Program-made: the position numbers and the translations under genes | Shown here: in pieces, positions 12,676 through 24,480 of the stretch | Numbering within the stretch: the first letter of the stretch is position 1 | How the letters are laid out: each line of letters starts with the position of its first letter | Assembly: GCA_014898425.1 (NCBI GenBank) | Contig: RCSZ01000006.1 | Location: 2,542,001-2,606,000, forward strand | Reading direction: 5' to 3' | Length of the DNA: 64,000 nt | DNA from: Botryotinia globosa | Taxonomy: Eukaryota > Ascomycota > Leotiomycetes > Helotiales > Sclerotiniaceae | The notes under the pieces: model-generated | The model's database searches: none | What the model saw: only the letters and a program-made list of their open reading frames with translations | What the model was told of the DNA's origin: nothing

Positions 12676-14603
12676 GTTGATGGTCAATCTTCTGACATGA
12701 ATTCGGAAGAAGTCATTTCGCTTCAGTTGACATCCGCATTTCATGGCCCAGCAATTAAGTGTCGAGAGGCAGGTTGTAATGAAAGGTATGGATGGGATTG
12801 AAACAAAACCTTCGACTCTTTGATTTGGAGTTCGATTTCCTTGGTTAGTTTTGAAGATTTGGCGGGTTGTCGAAAACGTTCCAAACTTCTTAATAGTGTG
12901 AAATTTCATCCTAACGAGTACGTATTTAATTCCAATTAATAACAGTATTCACATATTACGAGCAAAATGCGGCACACCTAGATAACTTGCACGATAAAAC
13001 ATCACTGGTGGGCTTTATGTATAATATTGTGAGAGAGGCGTGGATGATGATATTTCCCTCAAGGCTTGAAAGGTAGTGGAGGTTGAAAAGGTAAATTGGG
13101 GACAGGGAATGGAGTGAGGGGAGCAGGACTAGAGATGCTTCTGGTGACGTTAATAATCGTTTTCTATCGTTTGATTGACCCTTGAACGCTCAGAGACTTA
13201 GTAGTATTAAATGCACCGGTGTCAGGAATGGTCGGAGATAATATCATTTTTCTACTCTTCATACGTACTCCAGTATACATTCAATATTTCCTGCCTCCTT
13301 TCCTCTCCCCCTTAAGAGTATTGCTGTTGGAAGCCCCTACGCAGGTGATCAGGAGATCTTGACCTCCAAGAATCAACTTTATGCTCTGTTGAGGGATATT
13401 CTCACACATGCTTGCGGAATAATGTGACCAGAAATGTTTCAAGGAACGTTAATCAGGAAGCTTTGCATTCGACGGCGAGAGGTATACGGTGAAAATGCGA
13501 ATACCTTCCTAGTCAGTGATGAATGGAAATGGAGACGGTAGTGGCAGATATATATGACAGCAAGAACTCCATAAGCTCCATAATCCTCAAGATTTTTGGT
13601 GTGAAGATCGATGAAATATGAATTTTGTATAAACTACTCAATGTACCACAATTCCAGTTGGATTTCGGATCTCAGTATAATTGCCCTTTTGGTGATGATA
13701 CTTCAGCGTTATACATTGGTGTTGTGGGAATGATTAATTAGACAGGTGATTTATATACTCCATATACGAGATCAGGAACAAAAAACAAGTCACGGTTTTA
13801 TTTTGAACTAAGAAGCGCTCGATAATTATTTTCTAATTAGAGTCTAGACTGACTGCTAACCTTATTTAAGTTGTGTTTTGAAAAGGTAGAGTTTATAGGT
13901 CTAGTGATCAAAAGACTTTGAATCAGACACGACAGGAAATTTGACCCGATCCCGGATGCCGCAATTTGTTTTGTACTTTTGGATGGTCACTCTGGGTTGG
14001 TTTTTGCTACGGCACGACGGACGAATTTGAAGTTGTTGGTTAGCAAAGAAATGAGATTTAAAACGGCGGAGGCGAGATCAATTGCTAGGATCTCGCTAGG
14101 AATGACAGTAAAAATGTAATCACAAATCGATCTATCTCAAGCATCTGTATTGATTACCTAAGATTCTCACTACTTTTCTTCTCGATATATATAAAAGGTC
14201 TTTTTGATCTTCCTCTTTTGCGTCTCTGTAATTTGCAAATAGCTGTGCTATAGTGCCTCACATGCTGGAGACGTCTCGAGAGATCATGTGTCGTTCCTTT
14301 CAGGACCATTGAGAGGTAATCGTTTCCCAAATTCGAGGCTCAAATTTTCTGAAGGATTCAAACTCAATAGCAGAGGCGGCGGTCTGCAATATACGTTTCC
14401 CGTCGATTTGTTTTGTCACTTTGCGAGGTATATAGTCTACTCAATGAAATGGAGTAGTAACAATGGTCAACATCACAGGTCGATCTGATCCACGAAAATA
14501 CTCATTTTCGATCCCCATTTACTGCAACGCCGCGAATACTCCTACAACACTGCTCTCTGTAATACGTCCATCTTGTTTCATCACAAATCTCTCCCTCCCT
14601 CCT
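12676..14603. other. Intergenic region between convergent genes
   Basis: About 1.9 kb lies between the DUF4246 gene (+) and the HET gene (-), which converge. Nothing with coding character, structural RNA features or strong repeats was found. Confidence 0.4.
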
Positions 14604-17153
14604 TCATGCAAGCACAACCTCCTTCCATCTCGGTCCCTCCCCCTCCCACCCCTCAACGCTCACCCACCCCACCGCAACCCTCATCGCCAACTCCTCCTCT
14701 TCATCCCACACAATCCACATAACACACTTCATTTTCTTATCCTCCCTCTCCTTCACCATCTCCATAAAGTCTTTCGAAAACGTACCTCTCGAACTATGCT
14801 CATTCATCCACATCAAATTCTGCACCGACGAGCTCCCAAAATCGATTTCAAAGAGGGAGATGAGTTCAATTTGTAGAGCGGTATTCGTAGTATCTGACGA
14901 AACATGAGACCCAAGAAAATTATTCAAACTGCCGGAATCGATTTTCAGTTCTCCCATCATTTCATCCTTTCCAAGAGAAGCAATGGTGAAGAATCTCAAG
15001 TCCTTGTGTCTCGCTAGCGGCGGTCGTGAGATTTCATTCATGTCAATATGACAGGTAATAGAATATGTTTGGAACAATAAGATACTCGGACCAACAAAGT
15101 TACTTGACATGATCTTCCGGGTGCTCGCGTGCTGGTCTTCCTCTACGTCGAGTAGAGCCCTAAATTTTGGGTTTGAAGATCTTGATCCTGATATGGGCGA
15201 GTAAGAATATGTATACCATGAACTCATACTTTGATGTGATTGTGATGGGGACGTGTGCACTTTGATTGTGGGAGCGACCTGTTTATATCTCTTCCCTCGT
15301 AGTATCGTTACCTCACCGTCTGCGCTGGAGTTTGGCTTATAAGCTTCATAAACAGCCCACCTCACCTCCATATTTACCCCACACTTATCCGGACTTGCAA
15401 GAAATGGATACTCAATCTGTCCCTTCCAACCCGCCCACGACCAAGTCGGAAATTGAAAATCCCCAGAGCTCAAATCTTGAGATCCTCTACGCGAAAGATT
15501 TCCCTCCGGTTGCCAAGCCAGGGCAAACTCAAAACAAATAGCCGGTATTCCACATACCGAGCCCCCTAGACCTTTCAAAAGAAGACCTGTATAAAATCCC
15601 CGACAAGCATTCAAACAATCGCTGTCTTGGGTAAATTGTCTCGTAGACATTTTCGATACCATTGCCATGTAGTTTTCGAATGGATCCAATTTGTTCCGAA
15701 AATCAAAGCCTGTTTTAAGACTTTCATCATAAAATATATTTTCAGTCTCACCCGTATCCCCATTTTCGTTGCTATCTAGAGTCAGCAAAGGAAAATCCTC
15801 ACTCCAACTCCCTTCCTCGCATGAATAATAAGTTCTTTCCGTCGTGAAATAAAGAATTCGTTTTGAAAATACCAATTCCTGAAACGTCCACCCGCGAGTG
15901 AACCACGTTGAAAACTCTATCACTTCACGAAGTTCCATTGAGTTGACTGTGAATCTGATGTTGTCAACCAAGTGCGTTTCTGCGTCTGCGAAAACTGGAT
16001 CGATATCCAGTAGTCCAGAATTCGCACCATCGCCTGTAGCTGCTACGATTGTCATCTCCGCTTGTGCGTAGATAATATGCATTCGATCAATCTCATGCAT
16101 TTTGCTTTCTAGATCATCTTGCACTATACAGAGGGCGTCGACCCACAAGTACCGTATTCCAAAGCGGCCAGTAATTTCAATTGCATCTAGAATCGTCTGC
16201 GGTATACTTTGGACTGTAAGAGAGCCTGGTGTGGAGAACTCACTCTCATTTTTCTTCTCGAGAAGAAGAAATGGTGGGCGCCCCCAAACATAACTCAAAA
16301 TGAGATACTTTGGAACTTCATGAATCCCCATTTTCGCAATCTTCATATCCACAATATCGATCAATCTACTTGGTCCAAAACCTAGACTGAGAGCCCCGGT
16401 CATTTGCGTTCCTCGACATTTCTCATGATTTTGTAAACAAGAATTAAAACAGTCTGAGAACATACCCAGATCTCTTTCAGTACTTATTCTACCACTGGGC
16501 AAAGGAATCCAGGGCTTTTTCACACCGGTGAATATAATTTCGTGATCAGCGGCGAGCATTGGAAGTTGAGTAGGTTCATCATTGATATCATCCACTGTAT
16601 TTTCGGGCCACCAAATCGATAAAATTCCATCACTTATGATGGTACTGAGAGAAAGCTGAAGGGATTTCGAGAACAGATCAACGATCCAATCTACCCCATC
16701 CCCACTTTCAGTAAGCTCCTCTGCATAAGCCAATTCGAGAAGCCTAGTCAGAGTCAATTCATGAAGATCTATCCCCTTCAATTTTGCATTCATATAAATC
16801 TCCCTTCGTTTCATCCGCAAAAATTGTCTCGTAAGTAAGGTACAAAACGAGCAATTTTTCTGAGCGAATATTTCATCCAAAGTGCCCAGATGCAGATTGT
16901 CAGAAGCATCTCGGGCGCTCGCACCGAAGTCGAATCCTTGAGCTGCATCATCATTATAACATACGTCTTTTAGTCGCTCGTCTACTGTTACACAACGATT
17001 GCAGAGCGCACCACCACCACCGCCAGCGGAGTTTAAAGAGTAACTTCCGAGATATCGTTCCGAAATGGCATTCTCGAGATGTCGCAAGGCAAGTTTATAG
17101 GTCTCGATACTTGGGTTTCGATCGCCGTTAGGAATGGAAAGTGTTAATTCCAT
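14604..17153 (-). CDS. HET-domain (heterokaryon incompatibility) protein
   Basis: A single 849-codon frame on the minus strand starts at the ATG at 17153. The HET domain runs from about residue 285 to 430 and shows the family signatures: YLILSYVWG, then IPQTILDAIEITGRFGIRYLWVDALCIVQDD, then MHIIYAQAEMTIVAATG (quoted in parts). An N-terminal Cys pattern (CNRCVTVDERL, then NCSFCTLLTRQFL) is common in these proteins. After the domain comes the usual RGWTFQELVFSKRILYFT segment and a long variable C-terminal half with FPTWSWAGWKG. HET proteins trigger cell death when incompatible hyphae fuse, and fungal genomes carry many uncharacterised paralogues. The specific allele function is unknown. No frameshift was seen. 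Confidence 0.92.
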   Translation of the reverse strand: MELTLSIPNGDRNPSIETYKLALRHLENAISERYLGSYSLNSAGGGGGALCNRCVTVDERLKDVCYNDDAAQGFDFGASARDASDNLHLGTLDEIFAQKNCSFCTLLTRQFLRMKRREIYMNAKLKGIDLHELTLTRLLELAYAEELTESGDGVDWIVDLFSKSLQLSLSTIISDGILSIWWPENTVDDINDEPTQLPMLAADHEIIFTGVKKPWIPLPSGRISTERDLGMFSDCFNSCLQNHEKCRGTQMTGALSLGFGPSRLIDIVDMKIAKMGIHEVPKYLILSYVWGRPPFLLLEKKNESEFSTPGSLTVQSIPQTILDAIEITGRFGIRYLWVDALCIVQDDLESKMHEIDRMHIIYAQAEMTIVAATGDGANSGLLDIDPVFADAETHLVDNIRFTVNSMELREVIEFSTWFTRGWTFQELVFSKRILYFTTERTYYSCEEGSWSEDFPLLTLDSNENGDTGETENIFYDESLKTGFDFRNKLDPFENYMAMVSKMSTRQFTQDSDCLNACRGFYTGLLLKGLGGSVCGIPAICFEFALAWQPEGNLSRRGSQDLSSGDFQFPTWSWAGWKGQIEYPFLASPDKCGVNMEVRWAVYEAYKPNSSADGEVTILRGKRYKQVAPTIKVHTSPSQSHQSMSSWYTYSYSPISGSRSSNPKFRALLDVEEDQHASTRKIMSSNFVGPSILLFQTYSITCHIDMNEISRPPLARHKDLRFFTIASLGKDEMMGELKIDSGSLNNFLGSHVSSDTTNTALQIELISLFEIDFGSSSVQNLMWMNEHSSRGTFSKDFMEMVKEREDKKMKCVMWIVWDEEEELAMRVAVGWVSVEGWEGEGPRWKEVVLA

Positions 17154-17872
17154 CGCACTTCGACCCTCATCTCTGAGCTTTAGACTTGAGGAAGTAAAGA
17201 CATGCTATATGATGAAGATACGAGTTCGAGCAATTGAAGCAGAGTGAGCTATGAAAAGCCTTAGATCTCGAAGTAATCACGAGAAGCGAAAATGCCAATG
17301 AACAATATCTTCGACGTGATGCTTTGGAACAAGCTTCTCAGGTGACATGATTTGGAAAATTGCATCGCCACAGGGTCTTTAGCCAATAGACAACCGCCAA
17401 TGATTACCCTATCCAATGCATACAGCTTGGCGTTTTAAGAAATAGGAAGAAATGTTAATTTTTACAGAATAAAACACTAATTAATGAACATTAAAATTGG
17501 TCGACGTTTAGAGAAGTGATCTTTACCTTGGACTTCCAAGTGTAGCAACGGAAAGACAGAATAAAAGAATAATCATGGAAAAGAATAGACGGCATCCATA
17601 ATTTCTATATGCTATGTTATGTTTTCTATTCACTATCTATTTGTCTTCAAACACTTTGCATTACTCCAACTCCGCTATGGCAATCGCTCGCCAAATGCAA
17701 TACATCTCAAATTCTTTGTTATGTTTGAGTTTCAGATATATAGGTATTATAGCTCGTTATGTTTGAGTCTCGCTCACATCAATCGTTGGAAAGAGTTCCC
17801 CCATCCTCGCTCTCGATATATTCAAATCGCAAACTCATTCCCTTAGGTTTCCTGTCGCCCCGCGCACCTCGA
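17154..17872. other. Intergenic region upstream of the HET gene
   Basis: This ~720-bp spacer separates the HET gene start from the 3' end of the choline kinase gene; both are on the minus strand. It likely contains the HET promoter. Short plus-strand frames here are antisense shadows or random. Confidence 0.4.
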
Positions 17873-20407
17873 CTAACATTCCAAAACCTTAATCCTCTCT
17901 GCCAACCCGTCAGGCAGTTCCTCTTTTTTCATAATGCCCAATCCAACTACATCTCCCCAGAAGAAAAGAGCTCTACTTTGCGCATACCCCAGATAGTCGA
18001 ATTCATCTTCTTCCTCCTCGACCTGTTCCTCTATCTTTATTTCCCTCTCATCTTCCATTTTCATCTTCGCATCCTCGGGATTTGCATGTTCGAGGATCCC
18101 ATCCTGGGGCCCGTCAATTTCATCCGGCGTCACAACAAACGGCGGTGCATCATCCAACTCTGGAACTTTAGCTTGTACAATTCCCCATGCAACCCATTGA
18201 GCACTATTGGCCAATCTCCAAATCCGAATTTCTTTCAACATCTCTTCCACTTGCTTATCTGTCTCCTGCTCTCGTCTTGCTTCTTCTTCTGCGTATAGAC
18301 TTGTACTACTGGTTGGGATATCCTTCTCGCCACCTGGCGTTCGACTATCCAACATGAATTCTTTGATACTACCTGGTGGTGCATCTTTGCCTTCCATTTT
18401 GGGAGTCAAGTTAGCGTGAGGATTGAAATGAGGACGATGGTTGAGATATGCTCTGACGAATCTCTTCTGCTCTTCGACTGTTGGATAATTCCTAGTATCA
18501 CAAGTCCAGGTCATGGGAGCAGGTGCGTGGTAATTGTAACACCATTCTGTGAAATGATTGGCAAATTCTAAGCCAGGAGTATTTGCACTTGCGTATTCGA
18601 AATCGATGACTACCAGTTGTTTGTGGTGATTCGCTGGAAGAAGGAGAGGGGAGGGCGCTGATCCATTGACAGGTGGTTCGGGTACCAACCGTAAAATATT
18701 GCCATATTGTGTCTAGAATTCGAGATTAGTTCGGAACCGCAAAGATTAAAGTGAAGAACATACATCATTATGAGCAAATACCAATCTACGACTTAGCCCT
18801 TCTTTTCCCCCATAGCTCTCCTCTAACCATTGTCTGTATTTTTCAACGGCAGCCCTGAAAATGGGCCATTCGACACCACAAACTAATCCTCTATCTCTCC
18901 AACTTTCGCCTCTAATACTTTTACTAGAATCTCCTTCCAGAATTTGTTTATCAAGATATGTGATAATCTTCTCACACCTATCAACCCATTTATCCCAATT
19001 CTTGAACACAAACGGACCATCATCTCTTTCTTCTTGAAGTAATTCAACGCCATCATGCAATTCTCTCATACGTTTCGCGATTTTCTTGCTGGTTTCAGGA
19101 ATTCTGAGATCTTGAGCTGTGAGAGTCTGAGCATTAAAGAATTCTTCAAATCGACCATTTCTAAAAGTTCCCAACATTCTAGGTCCAATCTTCTTTCTAG
19201 CCAATCTTCTCAAAATACTCAATTCTGCTTCTCTATCAATCAAATGCTCAACTTGGGGACCATAAATTCGAAGCAATAATTTTGGTGGAGATTTTTGACT
19301 CTTGGTTGAGATGTTTGTGCTGCTCGCAGAAGGTGGTAAATCTGCAGGTGGAGTCACAACATAGACTGCGTTTGTGAGAGCACCACTCAATCGTTCCACT
19401 TCAATCTCATGACCTCGATCTAATGGGACTCTTCTCCATCCTTTCAATCTAAGTGTATGCGCCAATCTCACAATTTCATTCTTGAACTGGATCCATGCTT
19501 TTCTTTCCTTTTCCGCACGTTTCGCATTGCTTAATGTGGTTGTTTCCATTGAAGATCCAGCGCCACCACTATATGCAAGCGTTTTTGAGTTATCAAGAAT
19601 AACATCACATGATGGAACCACAATGTCTCCTTCATTATATTCGGTATCAGATGATGGAGAAGGTTTCAGCGAGGGACGAACGAGGGATCGTTTTCTCGAC
19701 TGGCGTTTAGGTGAAGTAAAGTGTGGGAGTTGATTGTGGCCAAAATCTAACATATTATCTTCCAGAATCCTTTGCAATTTTTCTAAAGAAAGAGCACTTG
19801 AAGTGGAACTATCAGACATTGTTCTTGGTTTGGACGTTGTTTCTCTATTAGGCAAATCTTCAGCCTGAGCCTCGTTCTCCTTAGCGTCCCTTTTGTTTGC
19901 TTTTCGGGAAGTTCTCTTCGCCTTTTCTGAGTGTAGCCATTCGGCAACTTGAGAGAGAAGTTTATCGCGGTGGTGATGATGCTTTGATTCATCATTGGCT
20001 TTTGAGGTTTCCGGGGAAGGAACATCTCGACTTGGTTCTTCTAAGCTGTTCTGACTTCGGAGAGATAGTTTGGAGGAACTGGCAGAAGGCATATTTGGTC
20101 GGCCAGTCATTCTTTTTGCAACACCGGCACGGAAATGTTTTATTCTTGAAGATTCGTCTGTGGGAGGAAGTTCGAATTCTTGTATGTCTTCTGGTTCTGG
20201 CTCGGCAATTGAGACGACTGAGAAGTTAAAAGATAAGAGGTTAGCGAAGCGCCAGGGTCAATGAAAGTATTGAATAATTATGAGAAATAATTGCAATTGC
20301 TAACCTTTAGTTGGTCCACTCTTGGGGCTATGAATGTCATCTGTATCTGCTCTCAAAGCTGGCCTGCGAGGCACCGTCGGACTATTGACATCTGGTGGTA
20401 AATTCAT
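17873..20407 (-). CDS. CKI1: Choline kinase (choline/ethanolamine kinase family)
   Basis: Three minus-strand exons are supported: 20407-20305 (starting MNLPPDVNSPTVPRRP), 20217-18764 and 18712-17873, with introns of 87 and 51 bp and consistent phases, giving 798 residues. The first ~300 residues are a disordered, Ser/Lys/Arg-rich extension. The kinase follows: a nucleotide-binding stretch around LSGALTNAVYVV (~residue 313), Brenner-type catalytic motif FAHNDTQYGNIL (HND at 517-519, split across the second intron), and VVIDFEYAS (D556) as the Mg-binding motif. It phosphorylates choline in the first step of the CDP-choline (Kennedy) route to phosphatidylcholine in the cytosol. An ethanolamine kinase role is less likely but not excluded. 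The ATG at 20110 lies inside an open exon, so I chose the upstream start. Confidence 0.9.
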
Positions 20408-20790
20408 TTTAATTGATGATATGGATGTTGAGGGAAATACGAGTATTATGGAATCAATCAAATCTCCGATTCGTGTAAGGGAGGATTATTTGAAGTTTGG
20501 CGCATTGAATCGCTCGTCGATCAATATCCCCAGGTCCAAAGCTCTCGCTCGCTCTCTCATATGTATTGTGGGATAAAGCACTACCCCACCTTCGAGGAGC
20601 TGAATGTCACATGTGACATGTAGCTATTGTGGATGTGGATCGCCGAAGATTCTTGATTGTTGCTTATTAACCTTATTGGTCTTCTTTTGCGTCTTTCGAT
20701 GTGGGTTTGGGTTGGTTGATGCACAGAAAGAAATGGAAAGAAGTGAAGCGTGCAAATGATTTGCAGTATCCGATCGAAGTGGTGGTAGGA

Positions 20791-20875
20791 GATGTGAGAT
20801 GTAAGATGTAAGATGTAAGATGTGAGATGTGACATGTGACATGTGACATGTGACATGTGACATGTGACATGTGAC
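20791..20875. repeat. 7-bp tandem repeat (GATGTGA/CATGTGA)
   Basis: About twelve imperfect copies of a 7-bp unit run here, changing from GATGTAA through GATGTGA to CATGTGA. The array lies in the promoter side of the choline kinase gene. Open frames reading through it (for example 20581-20964 minus) are products of the repeat. Confidence 0.85.
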
Positions 20876-21080
20876 GATAGGTAATAACCTTGAAAGTAGA
20901 TAGTAGAATACCCGTGGATAGAACTCGGAGTGAAGTAAACAATAGAAATGATCAAATCAATCACTCAAAACAGGTCTACCATGTTTATTTTCAAGGGTCC
21001 AAAACCCCCACCATATGTGATTTTCAACCAACCAACCAACCAACCAATGAAATCTCGAGCGCAACAAAATAAACTGGATA

Positions 21081-21108
21081 TGCACGTGCACGTGTACGTG
21101 CACGTGCG
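21081..21108. repeat. CACGTG-rich imperfect palindrome
   Basis: Alternating purine-pyrimidine DNA contains three CACGTG hexamers (21083-21088, 21089-21094, 21101-21106) arranged as an imperfect inverted repeat. CACGTG is the E-box bound by bHLH regulators. Whether this is a control site or a chance low-complexity run cannot be told from the sequence. Confidence 0.5.
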
Positions 21109-21288
21109 TATGATCTCTCTTTCATGCGTCCCGAGTCATTCTTACATGCATTTGCATCTAATCATCCCCTTTTGTATCAAAACCAAGAACACACAACATA
21201 TTCAACGGATATCGATGGAGTGACAAAAGTATTATTCTTGAGATGGTCTGTCAATAAGAGGCGTGGATCACTGCGCAAAACTTGAATT

Positions 21289-21342
21289 CATATCAGCTCC
21301 CATCTAACCCAGATACATATCAGCTCCCATCTAACCCAGATA
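21289..21342. repeat. 27-bp tandem duplication
   Basis: A 27-bp unit beginning CATATCAGCTCCCATC is present twice in tandem without a mismatch, followed by a further CATATCA. It lies in non-coding sequence upstream of the transporter pseudogene. Confidence 0.85.
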
Positions 21343-21929
21343 CATATCATTCATTATGGACAGTGATGTTGCTCACAAGCATGGGCTCATTGTGCCAGCC
21401 ACAAACGATTCAACCGTTACTCAAATATGAGCATAGCAATCTCCTTTGATCGGGTTGTCTCCCCACTGAAATCCTTCTCTTCTATTGTACCATGAGAAGA
21501 AATCCGACGTCAAGGTCATCATAGCAGAGCAAGTGCGAAACACATGATACCAGCGCGACTGGTCGTACTGAAGATGGCGCCCAAACTCCAAATTGTTACC
21601 ATTCTGATACAAGTTCATTTGGATACGTAGCGAGTTCCGCTGAAATGAAATGCTATACCGAAAACAACTGATGATTTTCATGGCATCGAGATTGTCGGAT
21701 GGTATGAAAGCGTCTTTTTACTCGCCTTGTCCAGTTTTCAGTCGGTCTGGCGAAAGGCGTACATATAGTTTTCGTTAAGCTGGACATCTATAGCTTCAAT
21801 CGTTGTTTGCGAGGTCGGTATTTTGATTTGCGGTATGTTCTCCTTTCCGTACACTTTTGGCATTCAGTTTCTTAGAGACCATATTCAACGAATGAGCGCT
21901 GAATATCTTGTTTAGGTGATGCTCGAGAT

Positions 21930-23090
21930 GATACCACGCTTATTATTGGCTGTGCGCGTTTGGTCTAGCAGGTGGCGGTATTCATTTCGGCTCATTCCCC
22001 GCAATTGCATCTATAGCAGTTCCTGACACAAGAGATGCATGTACTGGACTTGCTGGTGCTGTGTGGGGTGTTGCTAGTGTGATTTGCCTTTTGGTAGAAG
22101 GATAATATATGTCACATGTTTTGTAGCGATGATGTAAGTTTGATATTTCTGATTTCCGAAAGGCCCAAGGATGACTGATCTTGTTTAGGATTTAATATAA
22201 ATCTTCCTTTTGGTGAAGCCTCGGTGGTAACACTTTCCCTTTTCTTTATTGTATCTGATACGCCAAAACCAGCGAGAGTAATATTTCACGGAATAATTCT
22301 TTATATCAGTATAATCGAGTTCATCGCGATCATATGTTTTGTTATATGTATGCTACTGACTTGTTTCTCAGAAGGCTGGAACTATGTACCTGTGAAAGTC
22401 ACTCGTGGTAATCGGACTTCTCGTCGGCTCGATTCTTCTCTCCATAATCTTTATTGTTGTACAGATCTGGCTTGGGGAATGTACGATGTTAGCCAATCGT
22501 TTGTTGAAAGAAAGATCGGGTTATGGTCGCATGACTTTCATGTGCTTAGTGGTGCTCTAAGTCTTATCGTTGTCGCTGTCCCTTTTGCCCTAGACATCGG
22601 TACTCACAGCTCAAAGTAGATTGGATATCGACCTCTTCCGGACGTAGGATATTGCTTCGGGATTCGATTGTCCACAGTTGCAGTGCAGGCTTTGATGATT
22701 CTAGAGGACATATCATCTGCAATAGCAATATTCTTTTCGTACGAAGCCTAGGAAGACCTTGCCGTTGATTCTGCATTTGCTGAAACTCTGATCAAAAGCG
22801 TCGCAGTCTATGATTCAATTGTGTCACAAAGGAAGGTTGTCTCAACTGGCGCCACGGAATTGAGGAAGATCTTCACTGCTGAACGGTCAAAAGAAGTTTT
22901 CAGATCTTACGTAGCCGGTTCGAAGAAGGCCTACATCATTGGAATTGCAATGGTAGGTATGATGCCCCTTGCGGTCTTTGGTAATAAATGCTACAATTGG
23001 AAGGAAACTGACGACACTAAAGCTGCAAGGAAAGGAGTAAGTGAGAATCAGAATAACGACTTTACGGAGAGAATGGAGATTTGGAAGTGA
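21930..23090 (+). pseudogene. MFS transporter pseudogene, 14-TM DHA2 type
   Basis: The plus strand encodes the remains of a major facilitator multidrug/efflux transporter. Visible pieces in order are DTRDACTGLAGAVWGVASVI (TM5-like, motif C region), then after a likely intron (22134-22188) FNINLPFGEASVV, a membrane segment IIEFIAIICFVICMLL, the late segment ALDIGTHSSK-IGYRPLPDVGY, and the C-terminal STGATELRKIFTAER ... GSKKAYIIGIAMVGMMPLAVFG. From 22189 to 23090 one frame is interrupted only by TAG at 22617 and TAG at 22749. The first stands where relatives have Trp (SKWIGY). Upstream, TAG (22124) and TGA (22130) stand where the conserved WRW motif is expected. TGG to TAG/TGA changes are G:C-to-A:T transitions, as repeat-induced point mutation makes. 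The N-terminal third is missing or unrecognisable. Confidence 0.75.
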
Positions 23091-24480
23091 TTGATATCGT
23101 TGGGTATGATCGTGCTACTTTAAAATACACTCTGATAACATTTTTTGTTCAAGTGCATTACAGAACCCTGTACTTGTACTTTGAACATCGGGTAGGGCAG
23201 GACTTCGTTAAAGCTTCGGCATTTCGTTCTCCCGAAGTTGATCCATATTTGCCCACTTTGACAACAGAGATATACTTCTTTGACTTCATCGGACTAAACA
23301 ATTTTCAACTGCTGCGTGTTTCATTTGCTCGCTTTTTTCTTGATACATACTCAATCGAGCCCTCGCAAGCTGGGCTTCGTTATCCAAGCATCTGCCGAGA
23401 ACTAGAGACTGGTGGGCTGAAGTTCTTATCATTTTCTTGGGACTCTCAAACAAAATTGAGATAGTCACATTGTGGTCATCTAAAAGACATTCCTCGGAAC
23501 CAAATCCTCATTGAGCAAAATTGCCAAGATCACACGGAAAAATAATCCTACATACATGGTCCGAAGGTACCACCACATGCTCGTATAATCCACTTCTTAT
23601 ATGGATAAGCAAGAACAAATTAAATATTGAAGAATTTCTTGATTCTAAGATCCTTCTGTGTTGATGCGGGGAACCTTGTACTTGCATGCATTTGGCCTCG
23701 GTTGATGCCCGTTTCTGTCAACATTGCTTGGCGATTTCTGAATTACACGACTTGAATGAATGAAACCAAAGACCATTCAATTCATTTTGGGCCTCAGACA
23801 TGTGAAACATTCAAACATGCAATGTAGGGCTCGTATCGATTCGTACTTACGCTCTGTTCGTACTTTGATGGATGGGCTTTGAATCTTTAGAATGGTACAT
23901 ATGTCAATTTAGCCTCACCCCGCATCCCCAAACCTCCATATCTTTCGGTCACACTTTTTCCCGTAATGGGAATCTACCCATTCGTACACGCATATAGGTA
24001 CCAGGGGTTCAACTTCACAATAGGAAATGATCTCCCACACGACCTCAGGACCCGACTAATCCAAGACCACTATTGAACTTTCCCATCCACTCTAGGTTCA
24101 ATTTTAGAATATTGACCAATCCATTTCGAATTTGGCCAGCTTATTCTTTTGACGCCGGCAAATGGAGAACCTTGCGTTCCATCAAGTAAGGGACCGTTCT
24201 TATGCCCAGTCGGCGGTGGATGTGAGATGTCGAGCTATGAGAGATTAGGTGATGAGAAAATGGTCAGCTGGATAATCCTATAGTCACTGACCGAGGAAGC
24301 ACATGTTGAAGAGATGAAAATTTCCTAAATTTCCTTCTGAAAATGAAAGATAACGGAGCTCTGATATTTGTTATAATTCGAGGAAAGATCGAAGTGGTGG
24401 CCTTCTATTCTCGGTAGCCTCCACTCATTATCCTACTTTCTTTCTGGTTCCCGGAAGAGCCGCATTCCAATTCATCAATC
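23091..24480. other. Intergenic region, nothing recognised
   Basis: This spacer lies between the transporter pseudogene and the lipase gene. The frame at 23081-23464 overlaps the pseudogene end and shows no domain. The last few hundred bases should hold the lipase promoter. Confidence 0.4.

Larger units (their letters stand above)
20408..21929. other. Intergenic region upstream of choline kinase
   Basis: This spacer holds the choline kinase promoter side, the 7-bp array at 20791-20875, a CACGTG-rich dyad at 21081-21108, and a 27-bp unit repeated twice in tandem at 21289-21342. The part from 21420 to 21930 has no frame that I can assign. It may include the eroded N-terminal portion of the transporter pseudogene that follows. 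Confidence 0.45.

Noticed and set aside
20110..20112. ATG at 20110 as the choline kinase start
   Set aside because: The frame stays open upstream to a good splice acceptor and joins in phase to an exon with an earlier ATG at 20407.
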